64,000 bases of DNA from Beduini massiliensis. GTDB lineage: Bacteria; Bacillota_I; Bacilli_A; Erysipelotrichales; Coprobacillaceae. This document shows positions 16,937 to 24,782 of the stretch, in pieces; position 1 is the first letter of the stretch, and the number at the start of each line of letters is the position of its first letter. Under the pieces are notes generated by a model. It did not search any database. It was given only the letters and a program-made list of their open reading frames with translations, and had not been told where the DNA came from. The stretch spans positions 124,001 through 188,000 of the forward strand of contig NZ_CDPP01000006.1 in the NCBI RefSeq assembly GCF_000829905.1, written 5' to 3'. The position numbers were made by a program, and so were the translations under genes.

Positions 16937-16973
16937 AAAAATACCGCATATTTTTCAATATGCGGTATTTTTG
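16937..16973 (+). terminator. Strong terminator of the TIR-like gene
   Basis: ATACCGCATAT (16941-16951) pairs with ATATGCGGTAT (16958-16968), extended by A4 and T5 flanks. It sits 9 bases after the stop codon. Confidence 0.92.
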
Positions 16974-17076
16974 CACCCTATATGGCAGCTACCTTATTTC
17001 AATTTGTTGATTGATACTGTTTTATCCGTAGCCCCCTTTACGCAGTCTTTTTAGCTATATATTTTCTTTATCCATT

Positions 17077-18249
17077 TTATTTAATATTTCTCAACTTATA
17101 TCTTTCAATTCCTGTCTTTAATCGTTCTAATCCATCTTCTAAACGTTCTGACGGACAAGCTACATTCATACGAATAAAACTTTTTCCGTTTTCACCATAT
17201 TCAAATCCATCAGATACATATAACCCTGTCTCTTCTCTGATAAACTGTACTAACTCGACACTATTTGCACAAATCTTTGAACAATCTATCCACAATAAAT
17301 AAGTAGCATCACTGGGCACCACATAAAGGTCGCTCACATACGTTTTTATATATGTCATCGTTTTTTGCTTATTGTGTTGAATATAGACTCTTAGTTCATC
17401 TAACCAATTTCCACCCTTTTCAAACGCCGCAATAGAAGCCGCCACTGCAAAACTGTTTGGTTCAGCTACTTCATCTGTATTGATGCCACGGTTTACTTTA
17501 TGACGAAGCACTTCATTAGGGACAACAATACACGATGTCTGCAATCCCGCTAAATTAAATGCTTTTGTTGGTGCAATGCAAGTAATACTGTTTTGAAGAT
17601 TTGTTTTTGAAACACTTGCAAAAGGAATATATTCCTGATCAGGTGCTACAATATCACAATGAATTTCATCCGAAACAACAATGACATGATATTTTGCCGC
17701 CAAGTCTCCAATCCGTTTTAATTCCTCTTTTTGCCATATCTTTCCAATCGGATTATGTGGATTGCACAAGATCATTAACGTCGTTTGCGGCATGGCTAAT
17801 TTATTTTCTAAATCCTCATAATCAATATGATAGGTGCCATTACTGTAAACTAAATCATTTGATAAAACATGACGCCCATTATTTAAAATAGAATTATAAA
17901 AAATATTATATACCGGAGATTGAATTAAAACGTTTTCTCCTACAGTTGTCATCTTTCTAACAATCGATGATAGGGCAGGAACGACTCCGGTACAAAACAT
18001 CATCCATTCTTTTTGAATCGAATAGTGATGACGTGTCTCCCACCATTTTTGAATACTTTCATAGTATTCATCCGGTACTATATTATATCCAAACACTTTA
18101 TGTGCCACTCTTTTTTCTAAAGCCTCTATAATTTCCGGTGCAGCTTCAAAGTCCATATCTGCTACCCACATCGGCAGTTCATCTTCTTGAACATCCCATT
18201 TTAATGATCCGGTTTTCAATCGATTGGTTAATTTTGAAAAATCATACAT
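17077..18249 (-). CDS. MalY/PatB-type PLP-dependent cystathionine beta-lyase or aminotransferase
   Basis: 390 residues, fold-type I. The N-terminal DELPMWVADMDFEAAPEI is the signature of the MalY/PatB subgroup, NPHNPIGK is the substrate-phosphate region, and the PLP-binding lysine is in APTKAFNLAGLQ at about residue 230. The C-terminus FIRMNVACPSERLEDGLERL supplies the carboxylate-binding Arg. Members split cystathionine or cysteine S-conjugates to release homocysteine or thiols. The gene follows the DUF3737/cyclophilin-like/flavoprotein genes on the same strand after 88 bases and may share their operon. Confidence 0.9.
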   Translation of the reverse strand: MYDFSKLTNRLKTGSLKWDVQEDELPMWVADMDFEAAPEIIEALEKRVAHKVFGYNIVPDEYYESIQKWWETRHHYSIQKEWMMFCTGVVPALSSIVRKMTTVGENVLIQSPVYNIFYNSILNNGRHVLSNDLVYSNGTYHIDYEDLENKLAMPQTTLMILCNPHNPIGKIWQKEELKRIGDLAAKYHVIVVSDEIHCDIVAPDQEYIPFASVSKTNLQNSITCIAPTKAFNLAGLQTSCIVVPNEVLRHKVNRGINTDEVAEPNSFAVAASIAAFEKGGNWLDELRVYIQHNKQKTMTYIKTYVSDLYVVPSDATYLLWIDCSKICANSVELVQFIREETGLYVSDGFEYGENGKSFIRMNVACPSERLEDGLERLKTGIERYKLRNIK

Positions 18250-18337
18250 TTTCGTTCACCCCTTTTTCTTTAACATTGACCTATCTTTTTTACGTCCATT
18301 CCTAATGCTTATTCTTCTTTTATTCACTACCTCTTTT

Positions 18338-19222
18338 CTAACAATGAACAGACTCAAGCTGACTTACAGTTTCTGACTTTGTATTTTCAATAATAATTTT
18401 TGTATTTTCAGGTGTAATCTTCGTTTCATCTAAAATAATCTCACCGGCACTTTGTACGTGAATAACTCCGGAAATCGGATTTTTAATGCTGTCTACATGT
18501 GTCGTAATCTCTGCTTCAATATTTGAGCAATACTCAAAAGCCAAAGAAGTATTTATCAGTTTACAGTTTACCAGTTTCACATTATCCATATAGCATAATC
18601 CTTGAAGACTCTCAATCGTACAGTTGATAAACGTTATATTTTTGGAGTTCCACCCTAAATATTCGCCGATGATTGTAGAATCATAGACTGTCACATTTTC
18701 ACAGTTCCAAAAGGCATCCTTTGAAAGTAATTTGGAGTGACGCACTACAATATTACTTGCTCCGTCGAAGCAATAATTTCCGGTTAAATTCAAATAGTCT
18801 GCCGTAATACCGTCACTGTTCATCGCAAAATAATCTCCTCTAACCCTTACTTTATTCAATTGGATATCCTGACAGTTCCAGAATGTTTGTTCCGCTATAG
18901 GCATATCTACATTTTCTAATGTGATATCACTGCTGCGTCTGAATGTTTTGGGTGCTTCAATAATGCTGTCTTTAATATGCATATGATGCGTATACCAAAT
19001 TCCTGAACGTGCGGTTTCTAATAAAGCCGAGTTGCTCATTTGCACATTCTGGCAATACCATAAAGGATATTTCCACTTAAACACACTCTGATCGATTTCC
19101 AAATTTTTGCTTTCTTTTAATGGAGATTCTCCATCTGCAAAAATGGAATCTTCAATTCGCATGCCCTCACTTTGAAAAAGGGCTCTTTCACCGCTTAAAT
19201 ATTGTTGTTTTATTAATTTCAT
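18338..19222 (-). CDS. DUF3737-type right-handed beta-helix protein
   Basis: 294 residues of regularly repeating short strands (for example FWNCQDIQLNKVRVRG, FWNCENVTVYDSTIIG, YMDNVKLVNCKLIN) with aromatic and Asn/Cys ladders, the pattern of a right-handed parallel beta-helix and of the DUF3737 family. There is no signal peptide, so it should be cytoplasmic. The function of the family is unknown. It lies 12 bases downstream of the cyclophilin-like lipoprotein gene and close to FMN reductase genes, a recurring company in Bacillota that hints at redox or stress physiology. Confidence 0.85.
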   Translation of the reverse strand: MKLIKQQYLSGERALFQSEGMRIEDSIFADGESPLKESKNLEIDQSVFKWKYPLWYCQNVQMSNSALLETARSGIWYTHHMHIKDSIIEAPKTFRRSSDITLENVDMPIAEQTFWNCQDIQLNKVRVRGDYFAMNSDGITADYLNLTGNYCFDGASNIVVRHSKLLSKDAFWNCENVTVYDSTIIGEYLGWNSKNITFINCTIESLQGLCYMDNVKLVNCKLINTSLAFEYCSNIEAEITTHVDSIKNPISGVIHVQSAGEIILDETKITPENTKIIIENTKSETVSQLESVHC

Positions 19223-19234
19223 TCTAAATTCCTC

Positions 19235-19744
19235 CTATTTACTCACTTCAAATTTTATTTCTATACGACCATTCCCGACTACATTTGCTAATTCATCTGC
19301 GTTTGTCACATGCCCAATTTTAGTATAAGAATACGATGTCGCAAAACTATCGTAAAACAAAACTAAACAGTTACTGCCAAAAAGCATGATATCTCCTGCT
19401 TGAATGTAATGAACGGATTCACTTTTTGCTGGCAGATTAAAATTAAGATCATGATATTTTTCATTACCGTTAAGATCGTCCATCTGCAATGTGAGTGGAA
19501 ATTTGTCCATCAAGTTTTGTACTGTTTCATTTTGATATACTGCAATCTCAAATTCCTGTCCGTTAATCGTTAATTTCATGGCATTGAATATGTCCTCTTC
19601 CAAATTTCTCGCAATATCCTGATCTGCTGTCTCATTTATTTTCTTTCTCTCTTGTATAGGCGCTTGATTTTCCTGTGATGTTTGTTGACACCCCATAATT
19701 AAGAGAGCTGCGAGTAACAAAATAATGATATTTTTTAGTTTCAA
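19235..19744 (-). CDS. Cyclophilin-like fold lipoprotein
   Basis: 169 residues. A signal sequence (MKLKNIIILLLAALLIMGCQ) ends in a lipobox with Cys19, so a lipid-anchored surface protein is expected. After a polar linker, residues about 53-167 form a cyclophilin-like domain: MKLTINGQEFEIAVYQNETV, then PLTLQMDDLNGNEKYHDL, and GDIMLFGSNCLVLFYDSF. Prolyl-isomerase activity has not been established for this family, and ligand or cofactor binding is equally possible. The neighbours are an FMN reductase upstream and DUF3737 downstream. Confidence 0.82.
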   Translation of the reverse strand: MKLKNIIILLLAALLIMGCQQTSQENQAPIQERKKINETADQDIARNLEEDIFNAMKLTINGQEFEIAVYQNETVQNLMDKFPLTLQMDDLNGNEKYHDLNFNLPAKSESVHYIQAGDIMLFGSNCLVLFYDSFATSYSYTKIGHVTNADELANVVGNGRIEIKFEVSK

Positions 19745-19759
19745 TCATTATTCACCTTC

Positions 19760-20305
19760 TTAACTTTTTTTTCCCATTGCATAGGCTTCCTCTAAAATAG
19801 ATATATGCTCTTTAACATCGCCATAGTGATCAATGCCAACTCCTTTGACAACACCTTTAAGCTGTGATTTTTCAAAGCATTCAATCCAGCCACCGATTCC
19901 GTCGATGAGATGATCTATTGACTTTTCATTTTGATCTGCACAAGTTGCCAATAAATAAATATCTCTAAATTGATAGTCGTCTGCAAATAATGGATTTGTA
20001 CGATCCAGTAAAGTTTTCATCTGTCCGCTCATCTCATAAAAATATACCGGTGTAGCAAATACCACAATATCTGCTTCTTTGATCTTGTTAATGATTTGAT
20101 CGGCATCATCTTGAATCACACATGGTTTCTTTTGCTGACAAACAAGGCAGCCTTTACAAAAATGAATTTCACGATCGGCTAAAGAAACTTTTTCAACATC
20201 GTGTCCCGCTTCAAGTGCCCCCTTCATAAAATAGTCTGCCAACACATCTGAATTACCACTTTTACGAAGACTCGTTGAAATGATATATACTTTTTTATTT
20301 TTCAT
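19760..20305 (-). CDS. NADPH-dependent FMN reductase / flavodoxin-family oxidoreductase
   Basis: 181 residues from the ATG at 20305, which lies 9 bases after AGGAGG; the ATG nine bases earlier directly abuts that site. The flavodoxin-like fold shows STSLRKSGNSDVLADYF (FMN-phosphate loop), a CKGCLVCQQKKPCVIQDD cysteine segment, and TPVYFYEMSGQMKTLLDR. It probably reduces quinones, flavins or other electrophiles. It overlaps the preceding 79-residue gene by 11 bases and a cyclophilin-like lipoprotein follows. A paralogue lies at 20661-21226. Confidence 0.88.
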   Translation of the reverse strand: MKNKKVYIISTSLRKSGNSDVLADYFMKGALEAGHDVEKVSLADREIHFCKGCLVCQQKKPCVIQDDADQIINKIKEADIVVFATPVYFYEMSGQMKTLLDRTNPLFADDYQFRDIYLLATCADQNEKSIDHLIDGIGGWIECFEKSQLKGVVKGVGIDHYGDVKEHISILEEAYAMGKKS

Positions 20306-20534
20306 TATGTTCATCCTCCTGTTTCAACATATAAATTAAATAATCAAGACAATCTATCTTTTTTTGAACCTGATGTAATTCTTCTAACAGTCCGCATCTT
20401 TGACATTTTAAAAATAATATCTGTTTTTGAAGGCTTTCATTTTTTCTGTATTCCAAAAATGTTTCTATCGTTTGATTTTCACATCCAGCATCTTTCAAAT
20501 TGCATTTTATATTTTCTTTTGATAGTGGGTTCAT
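20295..20534 (-). CDS. Small cysteine-containing coiled-coil protein of unknown function
   Basis: 79 residues. The N-terminal third has Cys in NIKCNLKDAGCENQTIETFL, the middle has LKCQRCGLLEELHQVQKKID with a CxxC, and the C-terminal part is a probable amphipathic helix. The coiled-coil part resembles the dimer helix of MerR-type regulators, but there is no DNA-binding domain. It overlaps the FMN reductase gene by 11 bases, suggesting tight co-expression and possibly a thiol-sensing partner; that is inference. A candidate operator lies upstream at 20577-20612. Confidence 0.7.
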   Translation of the reverse strand: MNPLSKENIKCNLKDAGCENQTIETFLEYRKNESLQKQILFLKCQRCGLLEELHQVQKKIDCLDYLIYMLKQEDEHNEK

Positions 20535-20576
20535 AATAAGCCCCCTTTCTTATCTTTTATTCTAGAATAGAGCTAT

Positions 20577-20612
20577 TCAAATATCAAATACCTATATCAA
20601 ATATAAACCTAT
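20577..20612 (-). promoter_or_regulatory. Candidate shared operator, copy A
   Basis: This 36-base segment upstream of the small coiled-coil/FMN reductase operon matches 29 of 36 bases of the segment at 21397-21432 upstream of the paralogous flavodoxin gene. The strongest shared core is ATATAGGTATTTG, read on the minus strand. A common regulator is likely. Confidence 0.55.
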
Positions 20613-20660
20613 GTTTTTCAAGCATACTAAGGATAACCATAATAAAAAGATACCGAACTA

Positions 20661-21226
20661 TTATTTTAAAACTGTATCTTTTATATCTAATGTTTTTCCC
20701 ATTGTATAGGCTTCTTGCAGATAAGCCTCATTGATGAATCGCTTGCCCGGTTCTCCTTTACAGCCTTTCGCAAGAACCATCCCTTTATCACTCCAACCAA
20801 GAGCATTTAAAAAAATCTGTAAAATGAGACTGCCTGTTCAAATGCATAAAAACCATTACTTCCACTTGTCATTAATAATACTGTATCTTTATGGGCGTAT
20901 TCATCATTCGCAGACATGGCATATAACCGGTCGATAAAACTCTTTAAGCGACCGGAGATACTCCAAAAATAAAGCGGCGAAGCTAAAACAATTATTTCGG
21001 CTTTTTCAAATAACGGATAGATGTCCTGCATAGTATCTTTTATCACACATTGATGATGATTGATCTGACAGGCACCGCAGCCTTTACACCCTTCTAAATA
21101 CCCAGATAAATTTACTTTTTCAACTTTATTTCCGGCCTCCACTGCCCCTTTAATAAATGAATCTGTTAATTGATCGGTATTCCCATTTCTTACGCCACTT
21201 CCTACAACCACTAATATATTGCTCAT
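20661..21226 (-). pseudogene. Flavodoxin-family NAD(P)H-dependent oxidoreductase, frameshifted at a homopolymer
   Basis: The open frame from 21226 gives 139 residues: VVVGSGVRNGNTDQLTDSF, CKGCGACQINHHQCVIKD, SPLYFWSISGRLKSFIDRL, then stops right after a T7 run (A7 at 20809-20815 on the plus strand). In another frame the missing C-terminus continues as NALGWSDKGMVLAKGCKG to GKTLDIKDTVLK and TAA at 20661. One extra T would restore a normal protein of about 187 residues. This could be a genuine mutation, phase variation, or a sequencing error. It resembles the neighbouring FMN reductase. Confidence 0.8.
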
Positions 21227-21396
21227 ATTTACAATCTCCTTATCATCATTGACTTATCTTTACAGTATGCTGTCTCTCTGATAACCTTTATAATAATCAC
21301 ACACATTTAAAATGCGGTATGTTTCTTAGTTGATTTAATTTGTTTTATCTTATGAGAACGATACCAATCGATACTTTTATTTTATATAAGCATTTA

Positions 21397-21432
21397 TAAA
21401 ATAACAAATACCTATATAACATATGTTCCTAT
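21397..21432 (-). promoter_or_regulatory. Candidate shared operator, copy B
   Basis: This is the partner of the segment at 20577-20612 (29 of 36 bases identical), located 171 bases upstream of the frameshifted flavodoxin gene. The surrounding intergenic region (21227-21518) is otherwise AT-rich without another recognisable feature. Confidence 0.5.
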
Positions 21433-21518
21433 AGTGAAAAACTATATGAAAAAAGATATGGAATTTTCCATATCTTTCTATATTCTGCGTATATCTTAAA
21501 TTATATTTAGCAAAAATA

Positions 21519-22091
21519 TTAAGCACCGGCAAATTGAAACACAATCCCTGCTACTGCACTCAAAGCAATTAAGATGATTGGATTCCATTTTGTTTTCTTA
21601 GATAAAATATAAAGGACTATGGCTAAAAGAATACTTGGCAAAACAAATAAATCAAGTAATTGCCCGGTTTGTTCAAAAATAGGAATATTTACTAAAGACA
21701 CTTTAACGACACTGATTCCGGCGGCGGCGATCATCGCTAAAGAAGCGGGTCGCAATCCTAAAAAGGCACTTTGCACATAGGCGTTATCTTTAAATTTCTT
21801 CAGCAGATTAGCAATCACTAATATAATGATCACTGAAGGGGCTGCCAGTCCGATAGAAGCAAGAACCGCTCCGGGTAGTCCTGCCGTTGTAAAACCTGCA
21901 TAGGTGGACATATTGATTCCGATTGCTCCCGGTGTGGACTCGGCAATGGCGATCATATTGACAATGTCTGCATGTGTAAACCATTGCATTGTATCAGATA
22001 AATGATAAAGAAACGGCAAGGTCGCTAAACCACCGCCAATAGAAAACAATCCCACTTTAAAGAATTCTATAAATAATTGTAGAAGAATCAT
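21519..22091 (-). CDS. Chromate transporter family protein, second half of a pair
   Basis: 190 residues, five or six hydrophobic segments. The N-terminal FFKVGLFSIGGGLATLPFLY and the motif ESTPGAIGINMSTYAGF are CHR-family signatures. The start codon overlaps the stop of the preceding paralogue by one base (TAATG), so the two short proteins are translated together and probably form the heterodimer equivalent of a full-length ChrA. Anion export is the family role; chromate as true substrate here is uncertain. A gamma-glutamyltranspeptidase gene lies upstream in the same orientation. Confidence 0.9.
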   Translation of the reverse strand: MILLQLFIEFFKVGLFSIGGGLATLPFLYHLSDTMQWFTHADIVNMIAIAESTPGAIGINMSTYAGFTTAGLPGAVLASIGLAAPSVIIILVIANLLKKFKDNAYVQSAFLGLRPASLAMIAAAGISVVKVSLVNIPIFEQTGQLLDLFVLPSILLAIVLYILSKKTKWNPIILIALSAVAGIVFQFAGA

Positions 22092-22633
22092 TATGCATGG
22101 CTCCTTTCTAATGCGTTAATGACAATTCCGGCAACAGCCGAAGATATCACTAACAAATATAATGGAATTTCTGTAAAAATAGTCAGCAGAAAAATCACAC
22201 CAAACAACAAGAAAGTTGTCTTACTGATGATGGATTTTTTCCACAAGCGTTCCACTGCATTTAAAATCAAGACACATACGCATACACGAATCCCTGCAAA
22301 TGCATTTTTCACAATGGCATATTCAGAAAAGTTATTTAGAAAAAGCGCAATGATTATAATTAAAATAATAGGGATAGTAATAAAGCCCAAGGTGGCGATA
22401 ATGCCGCCCAGTACCCCTTTACGCTTATTACCAATAAAGGTTGAAACATTTAAGGCGATAATTCCCGGTGTACATTGTCCGATTGCAAAATAATCCATTA
22501 ATTCTTCATCGGTTACCCACTGTCTATTTTCGACCAGCTCTCTTTGAAGAATAGGCAGCATTGCATATCCGCCTCCAAAAGTAATACTTCCTATACGAGC
22601 AAAAATTAAATATAATTGCCAAAATTCTTTCAT
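22091..22633 (-). CDS. Chromate transporter family protein, first half of a pair
   Basis: 180 residues from the ATG at 22633, chosen because TGGAG lies 8 bases upstream; a longer frame from 22684 would run into the preceding gene. It carries IFARIGSITFGGGYAMLPIL and the GQCTPGIIALNVSTFIG motif of the CHR family, with about five membrane segments. The partner follows with one base of overlap. Short single-domain CHR proteins in tandem are normal in Bacillota. Confidence 0.9.
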   Translation of the reverse strand: MKEFWQLYLIFARIGSITFGGGYAMLPILQRELVENRQWVTDEELMDYFAIGQCTPGIIALNVSTFIGNKRKGVLGGIIATLGFITIPIILIIIIALFLNNFSEYAIVKNAFAGIRVCVCVLILNAVERLWKKSIISKTTFLLFGVIFLLTIFTEIPLYLLVISSAVAGIVINALERSHA

Positions 22634-22652
22634 ATCTATATCTCCATTTCCA

Positions 22653-24263
22653 TTATACTTCCGGCATTGCCGCTCCGTCTGCACGAGGATCGCTGCCGCC
22701 TAATCTTAATCCATTCTCACGTACTTCTATAATTTGAGAAGCTCCCGAACAAGTAAACGGTTCTATAATTTGCAGTTCATGTCCCATTTCCTGAAGACGC
22801 TTTAATACTTCTTCACCTACCTGAGATTCAATTTTTAAAATATGAGAAACAGATCCATCACTATGAATAGTATGCATATCTGCCCATTTCCCATGTTCGA
22901 GTGAGCTTTGTACATCCAGACCAAAATCTAACAGATTACATACGACCTGCATGTTCCACTGAGGCTGGTTATCTCCTCCCGGAGTATTCCCAATATATCT
23001 TAAATTATTAAATTGATCTGTAATTAAATATGTATTCAAGGTATGCATGGTCTTTTTTCCCGGTGCAATCACATTCGGATGTCCTTCAATCAGATTAAAT
23101 CCGGTTCCGGCACGATTATTTAATAGAATTCCTGTCCCGTCAACAATTTCTCCTGAACCCCAAGTGGCAGAAATACTATGGATAAAGGACACTGCATTTC
23201 CCTCTTTATCAATCGCAATCATGCTTGTCGTATGTCCTAGATCCGGTTCAAAGATATCTGATTCATTTAAACAGCTATCCATTTTAATGGTTGATGCTAG
23301 TTGACGTGTATAGTCATCACTCAATAATTGTTCAATCGGGTTTTTCACAAAATCAGGGTCACCGAAATATTTCATACGATCATGGAAAGCAATCTTTTTT
23401 GCTTCCACCATAAGATGAATCGCTTCTGCACTATCTGGCTCATATTGTGCTATATCCAGTTGATTTAAAATAGCCAATTCTTCCAGATGAATGATTCCTT
23501 GTGAAACCGGCGGCGTCTGATAGACACAATACCCCCTGTAATCAACAGAAATCGGGTCTAAGATTTCACAATGATAATCGCTGAAATCTTCCTTTTCAAA
23601 AAGTCCGCCGTTCTTCTTTGAATATGCTACTATTTTATCTGCTAATTCGCCTTTATAAAAGCCATCTCTTCCATGTTTTTGTAAATAGCGAATACTATTT
23701 GCATAATCTTTATTATAAACAAGATCGCCAAACGAATATGGTTGTAGATCATGTAAATAGATTTGACTCAAATTCTTGAATTTGCACATTTTCTCATAAT
23801 CCGTATGCATATGTCTTACAACTTTTTCAGATACCGGCACCCCATTTTCCGCAAGATCAACAGCATCTTGACTGACTTGTGCAAAACTCATCGTCCCATA
23901 TCTTTTTAATGATTCAAAGTAAACATCTACTGCTCCCGGTATCGATACGGACAGCATTCCATCTCCCGGAACGCGTTCATAACCATGACTTTTAAAATAA
24001 TCTAACGTTGCCCCTTTCGGTGCCCCGCCTGATCCATTGATGGCTGTGATCTTTTTTGTTTTGGCATCATAATAAAGCATGAAAGCATCGCCGCCTAATC
24101 CGCACATATCCGGCAGCACTACTCCACTTGTCAACGCCATCGCAATACAGGCATCCATCGCATTTCCACCCTGATTCAGCACCTTCAACCCTGAAGCGGA
24201 TATCAATGTATGTGCAGATGATACCATCCCTTTATAACTTGTAACGATTCCTCTATGTTTCAT
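22653..24263 (-). CDS. Gamma-glutamyltranspeptidase family protein
   Basis: 536 residues. The autoprocessing and catalytic threonine lies in DLGHTTSMIAIDKEGNAVSF at about residue 355, and the downstream region GSGEIVDGTGILLNNRAGTGF matches the small subunit. The opening GMVSSAHTLISASGLKVL and GGNAMDACIA are typical of the large subunit. No signal peptide is visible, which fits a cytoplasmic member of the family acting on gamma-glutamyl or related amides rather than secreted glutathione hydrolase. AAGGAG lies 6 bases before the start. It is followed by the chromate transporter pair. Confidence 0.9.
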   Translation of the reverse strand: MKHRGIVTSYKGMVSSAHTLISASGLKVLNQGGNAMDACIAMALTSGVVLPDMCGLGGDAFMLYYDAKTKKITAINGSGGAPKGATLDYFKSHGYERVPGDGMLSVSIPGAVDVYFESLKRYGTMSFAQVSQDAVDLAENGVPVSEKVVRHMHTDYEKMCKFKNLSQIYLHDLQPYSFGDLVYNKDYANSIRYLQKHGRDGFYKGELADKIVAYSKKNGGLFEKEDFSDYHCEILDPISVDYRGYCVYQTPPVSQGIIHLEELAILNQLDIAQYEPDSAEAIHLMVEAKKIAFHDRMKYFGDPDFVKNPIEQLLSDDYTRQLASTIKMDSCLNESDIFEPDLGHTTSMIAIDKEGNAVSFIHSISATWGSGEIVDGTGILLNNRAGTGFNLIEGHPNVIAPGKKTMHTLNTYLITDQFNNLRYIGNTPGGDNQPQWNMQVVCNLLDFGLDVQSSLEHGKWADMHTIHSDGSVSHILKIESQVGEEVLKRLQEMGHELQIIEPFTCSGASQIIEVRENGLRLGGSDPRADGAAMPEV

Positions 24264-24624
24264 GACTTTCTCCTTTTTTCTTTCTTGTAGTTAATTTTTT
24301 ACAGGTTCACGTCTACATCACTCAACTTCGTTTACTGTCTTTTAAATAGCATAATGCCTATATCATCATCATGTTTCAACACATTTCTTCATAATCGATA
24401 AAATTGATGATTACTACTCTTTTTTTATCTCTAAGCTATAAGCTTCTACGTTTACACACGCTTGCGTGTAGGAGTCGAGATAATCTTTATTAAAATGATA
24501 TAGTATCTAATGCTAACTTACTTTTAAATCATACAGATAAATGCCTTGAATTAAAAATAAATTTCATTTTTTGATTTTATTTTCATAAGTATAAAACATG
24601 AATATTGTTTATATGTGCATTATT
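24264..24624. other. Intergenic region between divergent genes
   Basis: About 360 bases of AT-rich DNA. The only clear structure is a tight hairpin ACACGC-TT-GCGTGT at 24456-24469, which is more GC-rich than its surroundings. Promoter elements for the minus-strand transpeptidase gene should lie here but none is near consensus. Confidence 0.4.
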
Positions 24625-24674
24625 CACTATTTTTAGCACTCGCGTATTGACAGTGCTAAAAATAGTGATATAAT
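24625..24674 (+). promoter_or_regulatory. CIRCE operator and promoter of hsp20
   Basis: TTAGCACTC (24633-24641), nine bases, then CAGTGCTAA (24651-24659) matches the CIRCE element bound by HrcA with a single mismatch. It sits inside a longer perfect palindrome with 16-base arms (24625-24640 and 24652-24667). The promoter TTGACA (24647-24652), 16 bases, TATAAT (24669-24674) overlaps it, so HrcA binding would block transcription. Confidence 0.88.
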
Positions 24675-24683
24675 AAAAGTGTA

Positions 24684-24702
24684 GTTAGGGAGGATCCCTA
24701 AC
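24684..24702 (+). other. Hairpin at the expected 5' end of the hsp20 transcript
   Basis: GTTAGGG (24684-24690) and CCCTAAC (24696-24702) enclose the loop AGGAT. It begins about three bases after the expected transcription start and about 80 bases before the start codon. It may stabilise the mRNA or take part in temperature response; the ribosome site (AGAGG) is not within it. Confidence 0.5.
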
Positions 24703-24782
24703 GAGGTAGTATATTTCATTTCCCAGCGTGATTACTGAGAATCATTTTTGATGAAAGTTATGAAAGAAAGAGGCGATGTTTT

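Larger units (their letters stand above)
14535..17025. mobile_element. Island bounded by 12-bp inverted repeats: element relics plus a TIR-like gene
   Basis: The exact 12-mer ATAAAACAGTAT at 14535-14546 recurs inverted as ATACTGTTTTAT at 17014-17025. Between them lie the recombinase, sigma and helix-turn-helix relics, a non-coding stretch (15507-15683) and the TIR-like gene. Genes outside the interval are ordinary chromosomal metabolism genes. The repeats could be element ends or a coincidence; no target-site duplication is visible. Confidence 0.4.

Noticed and set aside
14500-17050. Possible intact conjugative transposon
   Set aside because: Only the recombinase tail and regulatory remnants are present; no conjugation, relaxase or complete integrase gene.
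22119-22493. Plus-strand 124-residue frame inside the chromate transporter
   Set aside because: Antisense shadow of a conserved membrane protein, low-complexity composition.
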